Positions 27,206-37,940 of a stretch of 64,000 nucleotides of DNA are shown here, in pieces. Position 1 is the first letter of the stretch, and every line of letters begins with the position of its first letter. The translations under genes and the position numbers were made by a program. This DNA is from Verrucomicrobiota bacterium. Its GTDB lineage: Bacteria > Verrucomicrobiota > Verrucomicrobiia > Verrucomicrobiales > DEV007. The stretch lies in contig JAGWVU010000008.1 of assembly GCA_018970725.1 (NCBI GenBank), positions 62,001 to 126,000 of the forward strand, given 5' to 3'. The notes under the pieces are model-generated. The model had not been told where the DNA came from. It saw nothing but the letters and a program-made list of their open reading frames with translations, and made no database searches.

Positions 27206-28930
27206 ATGGCGGAGACGGATCCAAATCAACCGGCAGTTCCCCTGCTCAACGTCCAGATCGACGGGGAGTGGTATCAGTTCCCCAAGGGAACGAGGATGAT
27301 CGAGGCTTGCAAGCAGGTGGGCCGGGAGGTGCCGCATTACTGCTACCACCCGAAGCTTACCTCGCCGGGGAATTGCCGCATGTGCCTCGTGGAGATGGGG
27401 ATGCCGCCCCGCCCCAAGCCCGGGGAGGAAGCTCCGGTGGATGCGCAGGGCAAGCCGGTGATCCAATGGATGCCGCGTCCCGTCATCGCTTGCGCCAACA
27501 CCGTGTCGGACAACATGGGGATCCGCACGAACAGCAAGCTGACCCAGCTTTGCCGGGAGGGAGTGATGGAGTTTCTCCTCATCAACCATCCCTTGGATTG
27601 TCCGATTTGCGATCAGGCGGGCGAGTGTCGCTTGCAGGAATTCAGCGTCGAGCACGGCTCGGGGGTTTCCCGTTTCCGCGAGGAGAAGGTGAAAAAACCG
27701 AAGAACGTCGATATCGGGCCGCGGATCCGTTTGGACGACGAGCGTTGCATCATGTGCAGCCGTTGCATCCGTTTCTGCGAGGAGATCGTGGACGATCGGG
27801 TTCTCGGCTTCACGGAGCGCGGCAGCCACACCACCCTCGCGGTGCATCCCGGGAAGCGGCTGGAGAACAATTACTCGCTCAACACCGCGGACATTTGTCC
27901 GGTCGGTGCGCTCACTTCGAACGACTTCCGCTTCCAGATGCGGGTCTGGTTCCTCAAGGAAACGCCCTCGATCAACGTCGATTGCGGCACCGGGGTGAAC
28001 GTCACCATCCACAGCCGGGAAGGCAAAATCCACCGGGTCACGCCGCGGGAAAACAACGAGGTGAATTCCTGTTGGATGCCGGACTCCCACCGGCTCTCCT
28101 TTCACGCCATTGAAAGCCCGGACCGGCTTACGGATCCCTTGGTCCGCTCCGGTGCCGGCCATCGTCAGGTTCGTTGGAAGGAGGCCTTTGCCTTCATCGC
28201 GGAGTCTCTCGCCAAGCTGGATCCGATGGGGGTCGCCATCGTGGCGTCGGCCCGGATGACCAACGAGGAATTGTATCTCGCGAAGCGGCTCGCCGACCTG
28301 ATGCGGGTGAGTTCGCTCGAGGTGGTGCCCCGGGAGGGTGCGGGTGATGGTTACCTCATCGCGGCGGATCGCAATCCGAATACCAACGGTGCCAAGCTGA
28401 TCTTCGGGATGAAAACCCCGGGCTTGGAGCTGCCCGCGATCCGCGCCGCGGTGGAATCCGGTGCGATCCGGGGTTTGCTGGTCTTCGGAGAGGATCTCAC
28501 CGAAGTCCCGGGGTGGTCGGAAGAGACCTTGAAGCGTCTCACCTTGCTCGTATCGGTCGGGACCCATGCCAACCGGACGGCGGACAACGCCCATGTGGTC
28601 CTTCCAGCGGCATCCTGGGCGGAGAAGCGGGGTAGCATGATCAATGTCGCGGGTCGCTTGCAGCGGTTGAATGCGGCGGTGCCGATCCCCGGGCAGGCGC
28701 GCGACGACTGGGAGATTCTTCAGGATTTGATCCAGGGTGCCGGTGGGGCGGGCGGGGTGCAGGGGATCGACGATGTCTTCCGCGCGATGGCGGGTGCGGT
28801 CCCCGCCTTCAGCGGCTTGAGTTTGCAAAAGATTGGCAGCCAAGGGATTCCGCTTTTGGAGACGGGCGTGAAAATCCCTCTTCTGGAGCGGGAACGGGAA
28901 CGGCGGGCCAAGGGAATGATCAACGGGTGA
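27206..28930 (+). CDS. nuoG: NADH-quinone oxidoreductase subunit G
   Basis: This encodes 574 residues of the peripheral arm of complex I, which carries electrons from NuoF toward the quinone site. All N-terminal iron-sulfur ligands are visible. For [2Fe-2S] these are Cys35/46 and Cys57, Cys60, Cys96 (with YCYHPKLTSPGNCRMC). For the His-ligated cluster they are His128, Cys132, Cys135 and Cys141. For the next [4Fe-4S] they are Cys181, 184, 187 and 231 (CIMCSRC, ICPVGAL). The C-terminal molybdopterin-oxidoreductase-like domain is short; many NuoG proteins run to 680-910 residues. It is the first gene of a contiguous nuoG-H-I-J-K-L-M-N run and lies behind the Rex-type operator. The stop is 7 bases before nuoH. 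Confidence 0.96.
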   Translation: MAETDPNQPAVPLLNVQIDGEWYQFPKGTRMIEACKQVGREVPHYCYHPKLTSPGNCRMCLVEMGMPPRPKPGEEAPVDAQGKPVIQWMPRPVIACANTVSDNMGIRTNSKLTQLCREGVMEFLLINHPLDCPICDQAGECRLQEFSVEHGSGVSRFREEKVKKPKNVDIGPRIRLDDERCIMCSRCIRFCEEIVDDRVLGFTERGSHTTLAVHPGKRLENNYSLNTADICPVGALTSNDFRFQMRVWFLKETPSINVDCGTGVNVTIHSREGKIHRVTPRENNEVNSCWMPDSHRLSFHAIESPDRLTDPLVRSGAGHRQVRWKEAFAFIAESLAKLDPMGVAIVASARMTNEELYLAKRLADLMRVSSLEVVPREGAGDGYLIAADRNPNTNGAKLIFGMKTPGLELPAIRAAVESGAIRGLLVFGEDLTEVPGWSEETLKRLTLLVSVGTHANRTADNAHVVLPAASWAEKRGSMINVAGRLQRLNAAVPIPGQARDDWEILQDLIQGAGGAGGVQGIDDVFRAMAGAVPAFSGLSLQKIGSQGIPLLETGVKIPLLERERERRAKGMING

Positions 28931-28937
28931 GCAGCAG

Positions 28938-30062
28938 ATGGACTGGTTTTTGATCCTCACCACCCTCCTCAAGATTGTCGTCGTGGTTTTCCTGGCGATC
29001 CTCCCGTCCGTGGCCTACTCGGTCTACTTCGAGCGCCGCGTGAGCGCGTGGATCCAGGATCGTCTCGGGCCGAACCGGGTCGGACCGCTTGGGTTGCTCC
29101 AACCCATCGCGGACGGGTTGAAGTTCCTTCTCAAGGAAGACGTGACTCCGGGGCATGTGAACAAGTTCTATTTCTGGCTGGCCCCCGCTTTGGTCTTGGT
29201 GCCGGCGCTGGTGACCTGTGCGGTGCTCCCGTTCGGTTCGGAGATGCAACTGCCCGCCTGGCTACAGGATTTGATCGGGACCAAGGCGAATATACCGATG
29301 GTGATCGCGGATCTGGATACCGGACCGCTCTTCATCTTCGCCATCTCCTCGCTCGGGGTTTACGGGATCGTGCTGGCCGGTTGGGCTTCGAACTCCAAAT
29401 ATCCGTTCCTCGGGGGCGTTCGTTCCAGCAGCCAGATGATTTCCTACGAGATCGCGCTCGGTCTCTCCATCGTTCCCCTGCTCATGATTTATGGGGACCT
29501 TCACCTCGGCAAGATTGTCGCGGCGCAGGCGAGGGAAGGCTGGTCCCTGCTGCCGTTGTGGACGGAGGGCAAGCCGTTCGCCTTTGACGTGAAGAAGGCG
29601 GTTCTTGCGATCCCGGTGGGGATCTCCTTCATCGTGTTCATGATCGCGATCTTCGCCGAAACCAACCGCGTGCCCTTCGATCTGGCCGAGTGCGAGACCG
29701 AGTTGGTCGGTGGGTATCACACGGAATACTCCTCGATGAAGTTCGCCCTCTTCTTCCTTGGTGAGTATGCGGCGATGATCGTGGGATCCTGCTTCGCGGT
29801 GACCTTGTTCCTCGGCGGCTGGTCGCTTCCTTTCGGATTGTCTGCCGGACAACTGGGAGCGGTGGGGCCCGGGGTGGCCTTGCTTCAGTTCGCCACCCTG
29901 TTCATCAAGGTCTTTCTCTTCGTGCTGTTCTTCATCTGGGTCCGCTGGACATTGCCGCGGTTTCGCTACGACCAGCTCATGAAGCTGGGCTGGGTCTGGC
30001 TTTTTGAAATCGCCTTGGTGAACATTATTCTCACCGCCGGGCTGCTGATCGCGTTCCGCTAA
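28938..30062 (+). CDS. nuoH: NADH-quinone oxidoreductase subunit H
   Basis: This encodes 374 residues with about eight to nine transmembrane helices. NuoH links the peripheral arm to the membrane arm and lines the quinone tunnel. The family signatures are present: ERRVSAWIQDRLGPNRVGP after the first helix, EYSSMKFALFFLGEYA, and the acidic loop AETNRVPFDLAECETELVGG. The sequence is full length. The gene is spaced 7 bases from nuoG and 13 bases from nuoI. Confidence 0.97.
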   Translation: MDWFLILTTLLKIVVVVFLAILPSVAYSVYFERRVSAWIQDRLGPNRVGPLGLLQPIADGLKFLLKEDVTPGHVNKFYFWLAPALVLVPALVTCAVLPFGSEMQLPAWLQDLIGTKANIPMVIADLDTGPLFIFAISSLGVYGIVLAGWASNSKYPFLGGVRSSSQMISYEIALGLSIVPLLMIYGDLHLGKIVAAQAREGWSLLPLWTEGKPFAFDVKKAVLAIPVGISFIVFMIAIFAETNRVPFDLAECETELVGGYHTEYSSMKFALFFLGEYAAMIVGSCFAVTLFLGGWSLPFGLSAGQLGAVGPGVALLQFATLFIKVFLFVLFFIWVRWTLPRFRYDQLMKLGWVWLFEIALVNIILTAGLLIAFR

Positions 30063-30075
30063 CGTAAACGGAAAT

Positions 30076-30609
30076 ATGGCCACCAAACTCGTCGAGCGTC
30101 CCAAACTCAACTTCTTCGAGAAGATCTATCTGTCTTCCATCCTTCACGGGCTGGCGCTGACGTTCGGTCACATCGTCCGCTTGTTCCGCGGCAAGACCAA
30201 GGTCGTGATGCAGTATCCCGAGGAGAAATGGGATGCGCACCTCCCCGAATACTATCGCGGGGCGCCCGCCCTGGTCACCGACGAGCACGGGCGCGAGCGG
30301 TGTGTCGCCTGCCAGCTTTGTGAGTTCATTTGTCCGCCGCGGGCCATCACCATCACTCCCGAGGAGATCCCCAACAGTGATCCGTGGGCCAAGGTGGAGA
30401 AGCGCCCCAAGGCTTTCGAGATCGACATGATCCGGTGCATCTATTGCGGTCTCTGCGAGGAGGTTTGTCCGGAACAGGCCATTTTCCTGCGCAAGGATTA
30501 CGCCATCACCGGGGAGAGCCGGGCCGAGATGGTGCATGACAAACGACGGCTCTATGAGATCGGCGGCGTGCGCACCGGGTTGGTGAACAAGTGGAACGAT
30601 TTGAAGTGA
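30076..30609 (+). CDS. nuoI: NADH-quinone oxidoreductase subunit I (two [4Fe-4S] clusters)
   Basis: This encodes 177 residues. It carries two ferredoxin-type motifs, CVACQLCEFICP and CIYCGLCEEVCP, which bind clusters N6a and N6b that pass electrons to N2 near the quinone site. The N-terminal amphipathic segment (IYLSSILHGLALTFGHI) docks on the membrane arm. Length and motif spacing match the family. Confidence 0.97.
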   Translation: MATKLVERPKLNFFEKIYLSSILHGLALTFGHIVRLFRGKTKVVMQYPEEKWDAHLPEYYRGAPALVTDEHGRERCVACQLCEFICPPRAITITPEEIPNSDPWAKVEKRPKAFEIDMIRCIYCGLCEEVCPEQAIFLRKDYAITGESRAEMVHDKRRLYEIGGVRTGLVNKWNDLK

Positions 30610-30631
30610 ACTGAGGGAAGGAAACCGGTCG

Positions 30632-31135
30632 ATGCCCCAAGCGCTCTTTTATCTTTTTGCCGCGTTCGCCGTCCTCGGTGCGTTCGGGGTGATCGTCAAC
30701 CGGAACCCGGTCTCCAGTGCGTTCTCGCTCATCGGCTGTTTCGTTTCGATCGCGGCGTTGTTCATCGGGCTGAACGCCTATTTCATCGGGACCATCCAGG
30801 TTCTGGTCTACACCGGGGCGATCATGGTGCTGTTCCTTTTCATCATCATGCTGCTGGACCTCCGGGCGGAGGAGCGGCGCCCCCTCAACCTGGGGGCCGT
30901 GTTGGCGGGGCTCGGGACCGGGTTGACGTTCCTCGTGATGTCCTCGGTCGTCATCGGTCGTTTTCCGGAGGGCGGGCGCGGGATGCCGGAGTTGAAGGCG
31001 GTTGCGGGGAGCGATGTGCATGAATTGGGACGCGTCATCTTCACCGACTTCAATTTCCCCCTGCAGATCATCGCGGTATTGTTGGTCAGCGCCACCGTGG
31101 GGGTGGTGGTGCTCTGCAAGAAGGAGCTGCATTGA
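30632..31135 (+). CDS. nuoJ: NADH-quinone oxidoreductase subunit J
   Basis: This encodes 167 residues with about five transmembrane helices. The conserved helix-3 region with the pi-bulge is visible ([20 protein letters not shown]). NuoJ is a small membrane-arm subunit thought to couple quinone reduction to proton pumping. A good ribosome binding site (GGAAGGAAA) lies about 9 bases upstream. It is followed by nuoK after 10 bases. Confidence 0.96.
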   Translation: MPQALFYLFAAFAVLGAFGVIVNRNPVSSAFSLIGCFVSIAALFIGLNAYFIGTIQVLVYTGAIMVLFLFIIMLLDLRAEERRPLNLGAVLAGLGTGLTFLVMSSVVIGRFPEGGRGMPELKAVAGSDVHELGRVIFTDFNFPLQIIAVLLVSATVGVVVLCKKELH

Positions 31136-31145
31136 GCCGAAGGTC

Positions 31146-31463
31146 ATGGTCACGCTGAACGAATACTTGTTCCTGAGCGCGCTGCTCTTCTCCATCGGAC
31201 TCACCGGGGTGATGGTGCGGAGCAATGTCATCGTCATTTTCATGTGCCTCGAGTTGATGTTGAGCGCCGCGAATCTTTCGCTCGTGGCCTTCTCCCGGTT
31301 CGGCGCCTTGAACGGCGTGCCGGTGTATTCGGCCCAGGTGCTGGTGTTTTTCATCGTGACGGTGGCGGCCGCCGAGGTGGCGGTGGGCTTGGCGATCATC
31401 GTGGCCATGTATCGGGCGCGACGTTCCACGGACGTGGGGGACATGGTCACCATGAAGAACTGA
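31146..31463 (+). CDS. nuoK: NADH-quinone oxidoreductase subunit K
   Basis: This encodes 105 residues with three transmembrane helices, the usual size. The two conserved glutamates are present: one in [13 protein letters not shown] and one in [14 protein letters not shown]; both lie on the proton path. I chose the ATG at 31146 because it gives the standard MxxLNEYLxLSAxLFSIG start; the longer open frame lies within nuoJ. Confidence 0.97.
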   Translation: MVTLNEYLFLSALLFSIGLTGVMVRSNVIVIFMCLELMLSAANLSLVAFSRFGALNGVPVYSAQVLVFFIVTVAAAEVAVGLAIIVAMYRARRSTDVGDMVTMKN

Positions 31464-31491
31464 ACTGAACGGGTAGGGGACAAACGCGCAC

Positions 31492-33309
<1,818 letters not shown>

Positions 33310-33330
33310 GCCTCACGAAAGATTGCGACC

Positions 33331-34830
33331 ATGAGCCTAGGTTACCTTGAAATCCTCATTCTGATTCCGCTGCTGGCGGCCGTGGGCATTCTGTGCGGAT
33401 TGCCGGCGCGCCCGGCGGCTCTCGCGGCGGCGGCGGTCAATCTGGTCTGGGGATTGTTCGTGTGGATGAACTTCGATCCCTCCCAAGCGAAGGGTCTGGC
33501 TCCCCAAATGCCGAATCCCGAGCGCCTGATCTTTTCCGACCCGAAGATCGCCCTCTCGTTGGGGTTGGACGGGATGAGCCTCGTTCTGGTGCTGTTGACG
33601 GTGCTCGTCACGCTGGCCGCGGTCTGTCTCAGTCCCGGAAGGGCGCTTTCGGGGGCGCAAGCCCGCCTGTATTACGCGAGTCCCTTGCTCATCGGTGCTG
33701 GAGCTCTGGGAGCGTTTCTCTCCACGGATCTCTTTTTCTTTTTCGCCTTTCACGAACTGGCGCTGATCCCGACCTTCCTCATGATCGGGATGATGGGGCA
33801 TGGGGAGGACCGAGTCGGGGCGGCATGGAAAATCACGATTTACCTCAGCGTCGGCAGTCTCGTGTTGCTGGCCGGGCTCCTCGCGTTGGTCGGCGCTTCC
33901 GATACCGGCAGCTTCAGCCTGGCGGATCTTCAGGCTGCCGCGGCCAAGGGGGCTTTCGGAGCGGCGGAGCAGAAGCCGATCTACCTTACCTTGCTGATCG
34001 GTTTCGGGATTCTCATCGCCCTCTTCCCCTTCCACTCTTGGGCCGCTCCTGCTTATGCGGCGGCTCCCGCACCGGTGGCGATGATGCATGCCGGGGTGTT
34101 GAAGAAATTCGGGCTATACGGGCTGTTGCGCGTGGCGGTGCCTTTGCTGCCGCTGGGGCACCAGGCGTGGGCCCAGTGGGTCATGGTCCTGTTGCTGGGG
34201 AACATTCTCTACGTCGGATTGGTCACGATCGCGCAGGATCGGCTCGACAAGATGCTGGGCTATTCCAGCGTGATGCACATGGGGTATGTTTTCCTCGGCA
34301 TCGTCGCGGTGAACCCGATCGGGGTCAACGGGGCCGTGCTGCTGATGTTCGCCCATGGCATTTCGATCGCCCTGTTGTTCGCCTTGGCCGGGGAATTGCG
34401 GAAGGGGATTCCGTTGCTCGACATGACCATGATGGGGGGGCTGGGCAAGTCGGCTCCCGTTCTTTGCTTCCTTTTCGGCTTCGCCGCGTTTGCGTCGATC
34501 GGTTTGCCCGGGTTCGCCAACTTCGCTTCGGAAATCCTCGTGTTTTTCGGTGGGTTCAGCGGGTATCATGGCGGCCCGCTGGGATTCCTCCAGATTACCA
34601 CGGTGCTCGCGCTTTGGGGGGTGGTGATCTCCGCGGTCTACATGCTCCGGGCTTTCCGGCACATCTTCCAAGGGGAGGTGGTGGCCAGCCGGACGGTGAC
34701 CGATTTGGGCTGGAACGGCCGCCTCGCCGCCGGTCTGCTCGTGCTGGTTCTTCTGGTGGCGGGCTTGGTCCCTTCGCTCATCCTTGATGTTTTGCCGGGC
34801 TCGGTTCAGGTGATTCTGGGCCAACGATAA
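33331..34830 (+). CDS. nuoM: NADH-quinone oxidoreductase subunit M
   Basis: This encodes 499 residues, the second antiporter-like subunit. The essential Glu is in FAFHELALIPTFLMIG, the Lys helix region is present, and PFHSWAAPAYAAAPAPVAM followed by KKFGLYGLLR marks the discontinuous helix. The length matches the family. It is spaced 21 bases from nuoL and 17 bases from nuoN. Confidence 0.97.
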   Translation: MSLGYLEILILIPLLAAVGILCGLPARPAALAAAAVNLVWGLFVWMNFDPSQAKGLAPQMPNPERLIFSDPKIALSLGLDGMSLVLVLLTVLVTLAAVCLSPGRALSGAQARLYYASPLLIGAGALGAFLSTDLFFFFAFHELALIPTFLMIGMMGHGEDRVGAAWKITIYLSVGSLVLLAGLLALVGASDTGSFSLADLQAAAAKGAFGAAEQKPIYLTLLIGFGILIALFPFHSWAAPAYAAAPAPVAMMHAGVLKKFGLYGLLRVAVPLLPLGHQAWAQWVMVLLLGNILYVGLVTIAQDRLDKMLGYSSVMHMGYVFLGIVAVNPIGVNGAVLLMFAHGISIALLFALAGELRKGIPLLDMTMMGGLGKSAPVLCFLFGFAAFASIGLPGFANFASEILVFFGGFSGYHGGPLGFLQITTVLALWGVVISAVYMLRAFRHIFQGEVVASRTVTDLGWNGRLAAGLLVLVLLVAGLVPSLILDVLPGSVQVILGQR

Positions 34831-34847
34831 TTACGCTTTTCTCCGCA

Positions 34848-36353
34848 ATGCCAATCGTTCCCGCCTATTTCCTGGAAATCGCCCTGGTGGTCCTCGGCCT
34901 CGTGCTTCTGCTTGCGGATGCCTTCCGCCCCGGGCCGGACAAGCGCTGGATCGGCTGGATCGCCTTCACCGGTGTCTTGATCCTCTTCGTGCTCAACTTC
35001 TCCGCCAAGGGGGGCGAGGGAGGGTTCTGGGAGCTTTACACCTATGCCCCGGGGAGCTTCGCCGGTTTTTACAAGGGATTGGCTCTTTTGGGCACCGCCT
35101 TCTTCCTGTTGCTGGGGCTGGAGTATGTGGGGGTGGTCAAGCATTACACGGCGGCGGGATACGGGGCGGGCGAGTTTTTCGTGATCCCGCTCTTCGCCTG
35201 CGCGGGCGTGATGTGGACGGCTTCGGCGATTGATCTGACCATGATCTTCGTCTCGATCGAGCTCGTCACCATTTCCCTCTACGTGATGGTGGCGTTCCTC
35301 CGTCGCAACGTCGGTTCGCTCGAGGCCGGGGTGAAGTATCTGGTGCTCGGCGCTCTTTCCACCGGGTTCATGGTCTACGGGATCACCTGGATCTTCGGGG
35401 CCACCGGATCGACCAGTCTGGCGGTGATTGCGGAGCGGTTGGCGGCCGGCGGAGTGAACCAGACCGCCGTCCTTTTCGGCCTCGTATTGCTCCTGGTGGC
35501 GATCGGTTTCAAGGTCGGGGCGTTTCCCTTCAGCGTGTGGATTCCGGACGTTTACCAAGGGGCCCCGACCCCGGTGACCGCTTTTCTCGCGACGGTCTCC
35601 AAGGCGGCTGGCTTCATCGTCCTGCTCCGCGTCCTCGAGCCGTTCTGGCAGAAAGGGGAGATGGTGGCGGACCTCGGTCACCACGTGACGCAGGTGGTGA
35701 TGATTCTGGCGGGGGCGACGGTTCTCTTCGGCAGTCTCGCGGCGATTTCCCAGACCAACTTCAAGCGGTTGCTGGCCTATTCGGGCGTTTCCCAGGCCGG
35801 ATTCCTCCTCCTCGCGGTGGCTTGCGGTCCGCTCGTTCCCCCGGCCCCGGGATCGGTGGGAGTCGAGAACGTGGTGGCGTTCGGATTGGCCAGTTACCTT
35901 TTGATGGCCACGCTGGGCTTTGCGGCGGTCACCTTGGTGAGGGTGCAGACCGGGGGAGAGGAGTTGTCCTCCTTCCAAGGCCTGAACCAGCGGTCCCCCT
36001 TCCTTGCCTTCGCGGTCCTGGTTTCCATGGCCGGCCTGGCCGGCGTTCCGCTGACGGCGGGTTTCATCGCCAAGGCCTTCGTCCTCTGGTTCGCCGTGCA
36101 GGCCCATGCTTGGTTTCTCCTGGCAGTGGCGGTCCTATCCGGGGCGGCCGGCTTTTACTATTATTTCAAGGTGCTGCGCGCCGCCTACATGCAGGCTCCG
36201 GCGGAGGCCGATGCTCCGAAAATCGAGGTCAGGCCGACGATGCGGCTTCTGCTCGGTGGGTTGATCGCCGCGGTTCTTTATTTCGGTGTGGCTCCGGCCC
36301 CGCTCTTCAATCTGTCGGCCAAGGCGAAAACCGCTTCGGTTCAACCGCGTTGA
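34848..36353 (+). CDS. nuoN: NADH-quinone oxidoreductase subunit N
   Basis: This encodes 501 residues, the third antiporter-like subunit, and ends the nuo run. Signatures include IFVSIELVTISLYVMVAFLR, VGAFPFSVWIPDVYQGAPTP, ATVSKAAGFIVLLR, and SQTNFKRLLAYSGVSQAGF, with the proton-channel Glu and Lys residues. The length is slightly above the E. coli protein (485). The next gene begins 73 bases on and belongs to a lipid-transport set, which may be read from the same transcript. Confidence 0.96.
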   Translation: MPIVPAYFLEIALVVLGLVLLLADAFRPGPDKRWIGWIAFTGVLILFVLNFSAKGGEGGFWELYTYAPGSFAGFYKGLALLGTAFFLLLGLEYVGVVKHYTAAGYGAGEFFVIPLFACAGVMWTASAIDLTMIFVSIELVTISLYVMVAFLRRNVGSLEAGVKYLVLGALSTGFMVYGITWIFGATGSTSLAVIAERLAAGGVNQTAVLFGLVLLLVAIGFKVGAFPFSVWIPDVYQGAPTPVTAFLATVSKAAGFIVLLRVLEPFWQKGEMVADLGHHVTQVVMILAGATVLFGSLAAISQTNFKRLLAYSGVSQAGFLLLAVACGPLVPPAPGSVGVENVVAFGLASYLLMATLGFAAVTLVRVQTGGEELSSFQGLNQRSPFLAFAVLVSMAGLAGVPLTAGFIAKAFVLWFAVQAHAWFLLAVAVLSGAAGFYYYFKVLRAAYMQAPAEADAPKIEVRPTMRLLLGGLIAAVLYFGVAPAPLFNLSAKAKTASVQPR

Positions 36354-36426
36354 GCCGCCCGGTTGCGCCCATCCCTGCTTGGTGGTTGAAAATTGGCGCT
36401 TGAGGCGCGAACGGTCTTCCGGAACG

Positions 36427-37227
36427 ATGCCCCGGAGCGCTTGGTTACATTTCATGGGAGGATGGATCCTGGAGCTGTTCAGGGCTTTGGGATACCTTTC
36501 CACGATGCTCTGTGTGGCTCTTTCCATGGCGGTAAAGCCGGGGACTTGGGTGCCTCCGGTCCGGGATCGTCTTGCCAAACAAATCCTCTTCGGCGGGGTC
36601 GAGGCGATTCCGTTCACCACGGTGGTGGCCGCCTTGATGGGGGCTTCGGTCTACCTGCAGTGTTTGCTCTGGCTGGAATACACGGGCCAGGTCGATCTCT
36701 CGGGGAAGATGGTGGCCACCCTGTTGGTGCAGCTCGCGGCTCCCTTTCTTTCCACCTTCATTGTGATCGGGGCCAGTGCCTCGGCGATCACCACGGAGAT
36801 GGCCACCATGAAGACCACCGGGGAAGTGGCTTTGTTGGAGTCGTTGGGGATTGACATCTTCCATTACATGGTCGTGCCGCGGATGATCGGGCTGGCGGTC
36901 TGCGTGTTCGGCCTGAGCTTGATTTGCGTCGTGGTGGCCATGATCTCGGCGGCCCTCGGATTCATCCTGGTCAGCGGCAGCACGGTGGACGCGGGTCCGT
37001 TTTTCCGGTCGTTGCTCGGCTCGCTGTCCGCCGTCGATCTGGTCTCGATCTCGGTGCAGACCCTTCTCCCCGGGTTGGTCATGGGAGCAATCTGCTGTTA
37101 CGAGGGGTTGCGGGTCCGGGGGGCGTCCACGGAAGTGCCCCAGGCCGTGAGCCGGGCGATTTTGCGTTCGATCAGCGTCGCCGTGGGGATCACGGCTTTG
37201 GTGATGGCGGTCACCTACATCCGATGA
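36427..37227 (+). CDS. mlaE: MlaE/YrbE-type ABC permease (phospholipid transport)
   Basis: This encodes 266 residues with about five transmembrane helices. It matches the MlaE family: the N-terminal interfacial helix WILELFRALGYL, EAIPFTTVVAALMGASVYLQ, and the segment TTEMATMKTTGEVALLESLG followed by PRMIGLAVCVFGLSL. The conserved Glu before ATMKTT contacts the ATPase in known complexes. The start could be ATG 36427 or 36454. The stop overlaps the next start (ATGA), so translation of permease and ATPase-like protein is coupled. It is probably part of an inner-membrane complex with the MCE protein downstream, moving phospholipids between membranes. Confidence 0.92.
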   Translation: MPRSAWLHFMGGWILELFRALGYLSTMLCVALSMAVKPGTWVPPVRDRLAKQILFGGVEAIPFTTVVAALMGASVYLQCLLWLEYTGQVDLSGKMVATLLVQLAAPFLSTFIVIGASASAITTEMATMKTTGEVALLESLGIDIFHYMVVPRMIGLAVCVFGLSLICVVVAMISAALGFILVSGSTVDAGPFFRSLLGSLSAVDLVSISVQTLLPGLVMGAICCYEGLRVRGASTEVPQAVSRAILRSISVAVGITALVMAVTYIR

Positions 37228-37907
37228 AGGGCGGGAGCGACATTGTCTTTGCCTGTGAAGGGCTGTCCACCGGCGGAGACGCGGAGGCGGGCGGGTTCGA
37301 TCTCGCCCTGCGGGCCGGGGATTGCGTGGTGTTCGCGGGGTTGGAGGCGGAGAGTCTGCCTCATTTGGGCGATTTGTTTCTGGGATTGAAGGCTCCGGCG
37401 CGCGGGCGGGTGATGGTTTGGGGGGGGGATTGGCAAACCATGGATCCGCGGGAGGCGGAGCATCGCCGTCGCCAGATCGGCCGGGTGCTCGCGGTTCCGG
37501 GCCGGGCGGCTTGGCTAGAGAATCTGGACGTGGAAGAGAACGTTTACCTGGCGAGTCAGTTTGAGCCGATGGTGAGCCAAGTGAGTTTGCGGCAAAGGGC
37601 GCGGGATTTGTGCGGGGTCTTCGGCCTCGAAGGATTGCCCGTGACGCGCCCCTCGGAGACGTCATCCGACGTCTTGATGCTGGCGCAATGGGTGCGCGCC
37701 TTTTTGCCGGAACCATTGCGACTTCTGGTGTTGGAGGCTCCGGACCGCGGGGGAGGGAAGAACGCGCCGGGTCGATTGCGGGAACAGGTCCGGCTGGCGA
37801 GGGAGTCGGGGACCGCGGTGATTTGGATGGATCTTGGCACCGCCGCTGGCCTTGACGAAACCTTGAGGTATGATGGGGTGCCAACGGCGGTGAGCCGCCG
37901 CCACTGA
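37224..37907 (+). CDS. MlaF-position ABC ATPase homologue lacking all catalytic motifs
   Basis: This encodes 227 residues. By position and overall pattern it aligns with MlaF-type ABC ATPases, but every catalytic motif is changed. The Walker A region near 37-46 reads FAGLEAESLP instead of GxxGxGKS/T. The Q-loop Gln is missing (RVLAVPGR). The signature reads RPSETSSD instead of LSGG. Walker B ends LLVLEAP instead of hydrophobic-DEP. The H-loop His is Met (VIWMDLG). It still has the hydrophobic spacing, ALRAGD before Walker A, and a plausible helical subdomain (WLENLDVEENVYLA). The start ATG is inside the mlaE stop (ATGA) and the gene is 33 bases before the mlaD-like gene. It is an intact frame in a coupled operon, so it is probably a functional pseudo-ATPase, not a decaying gene; this is inference. 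Confidence 0.8.
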   Translation: MKGGSDIVFACEGLSTGGDAEAGGFDLALRAGDCVVFAGLEAESLPHLGDLFLGLKAPARGRVMVWGGDWQTMDPREAEHRRRQIGRVLAVPGRAAWLENLDVEENVYLASQFEPMVSQVSLRQRARDLCGVFGLEGLPVTRPSETSSDVLMLAQWVRAFLPEPLRLLVLEAPDRGGGKNAPGRLREQVRLARESGTAVIWMDLGTAAGLDETLRYDGVPTAVSRRH

Positions 37908-37940
37908 AGTTTCCCGGTCCACCCGTCACTTCCCAGTCCG

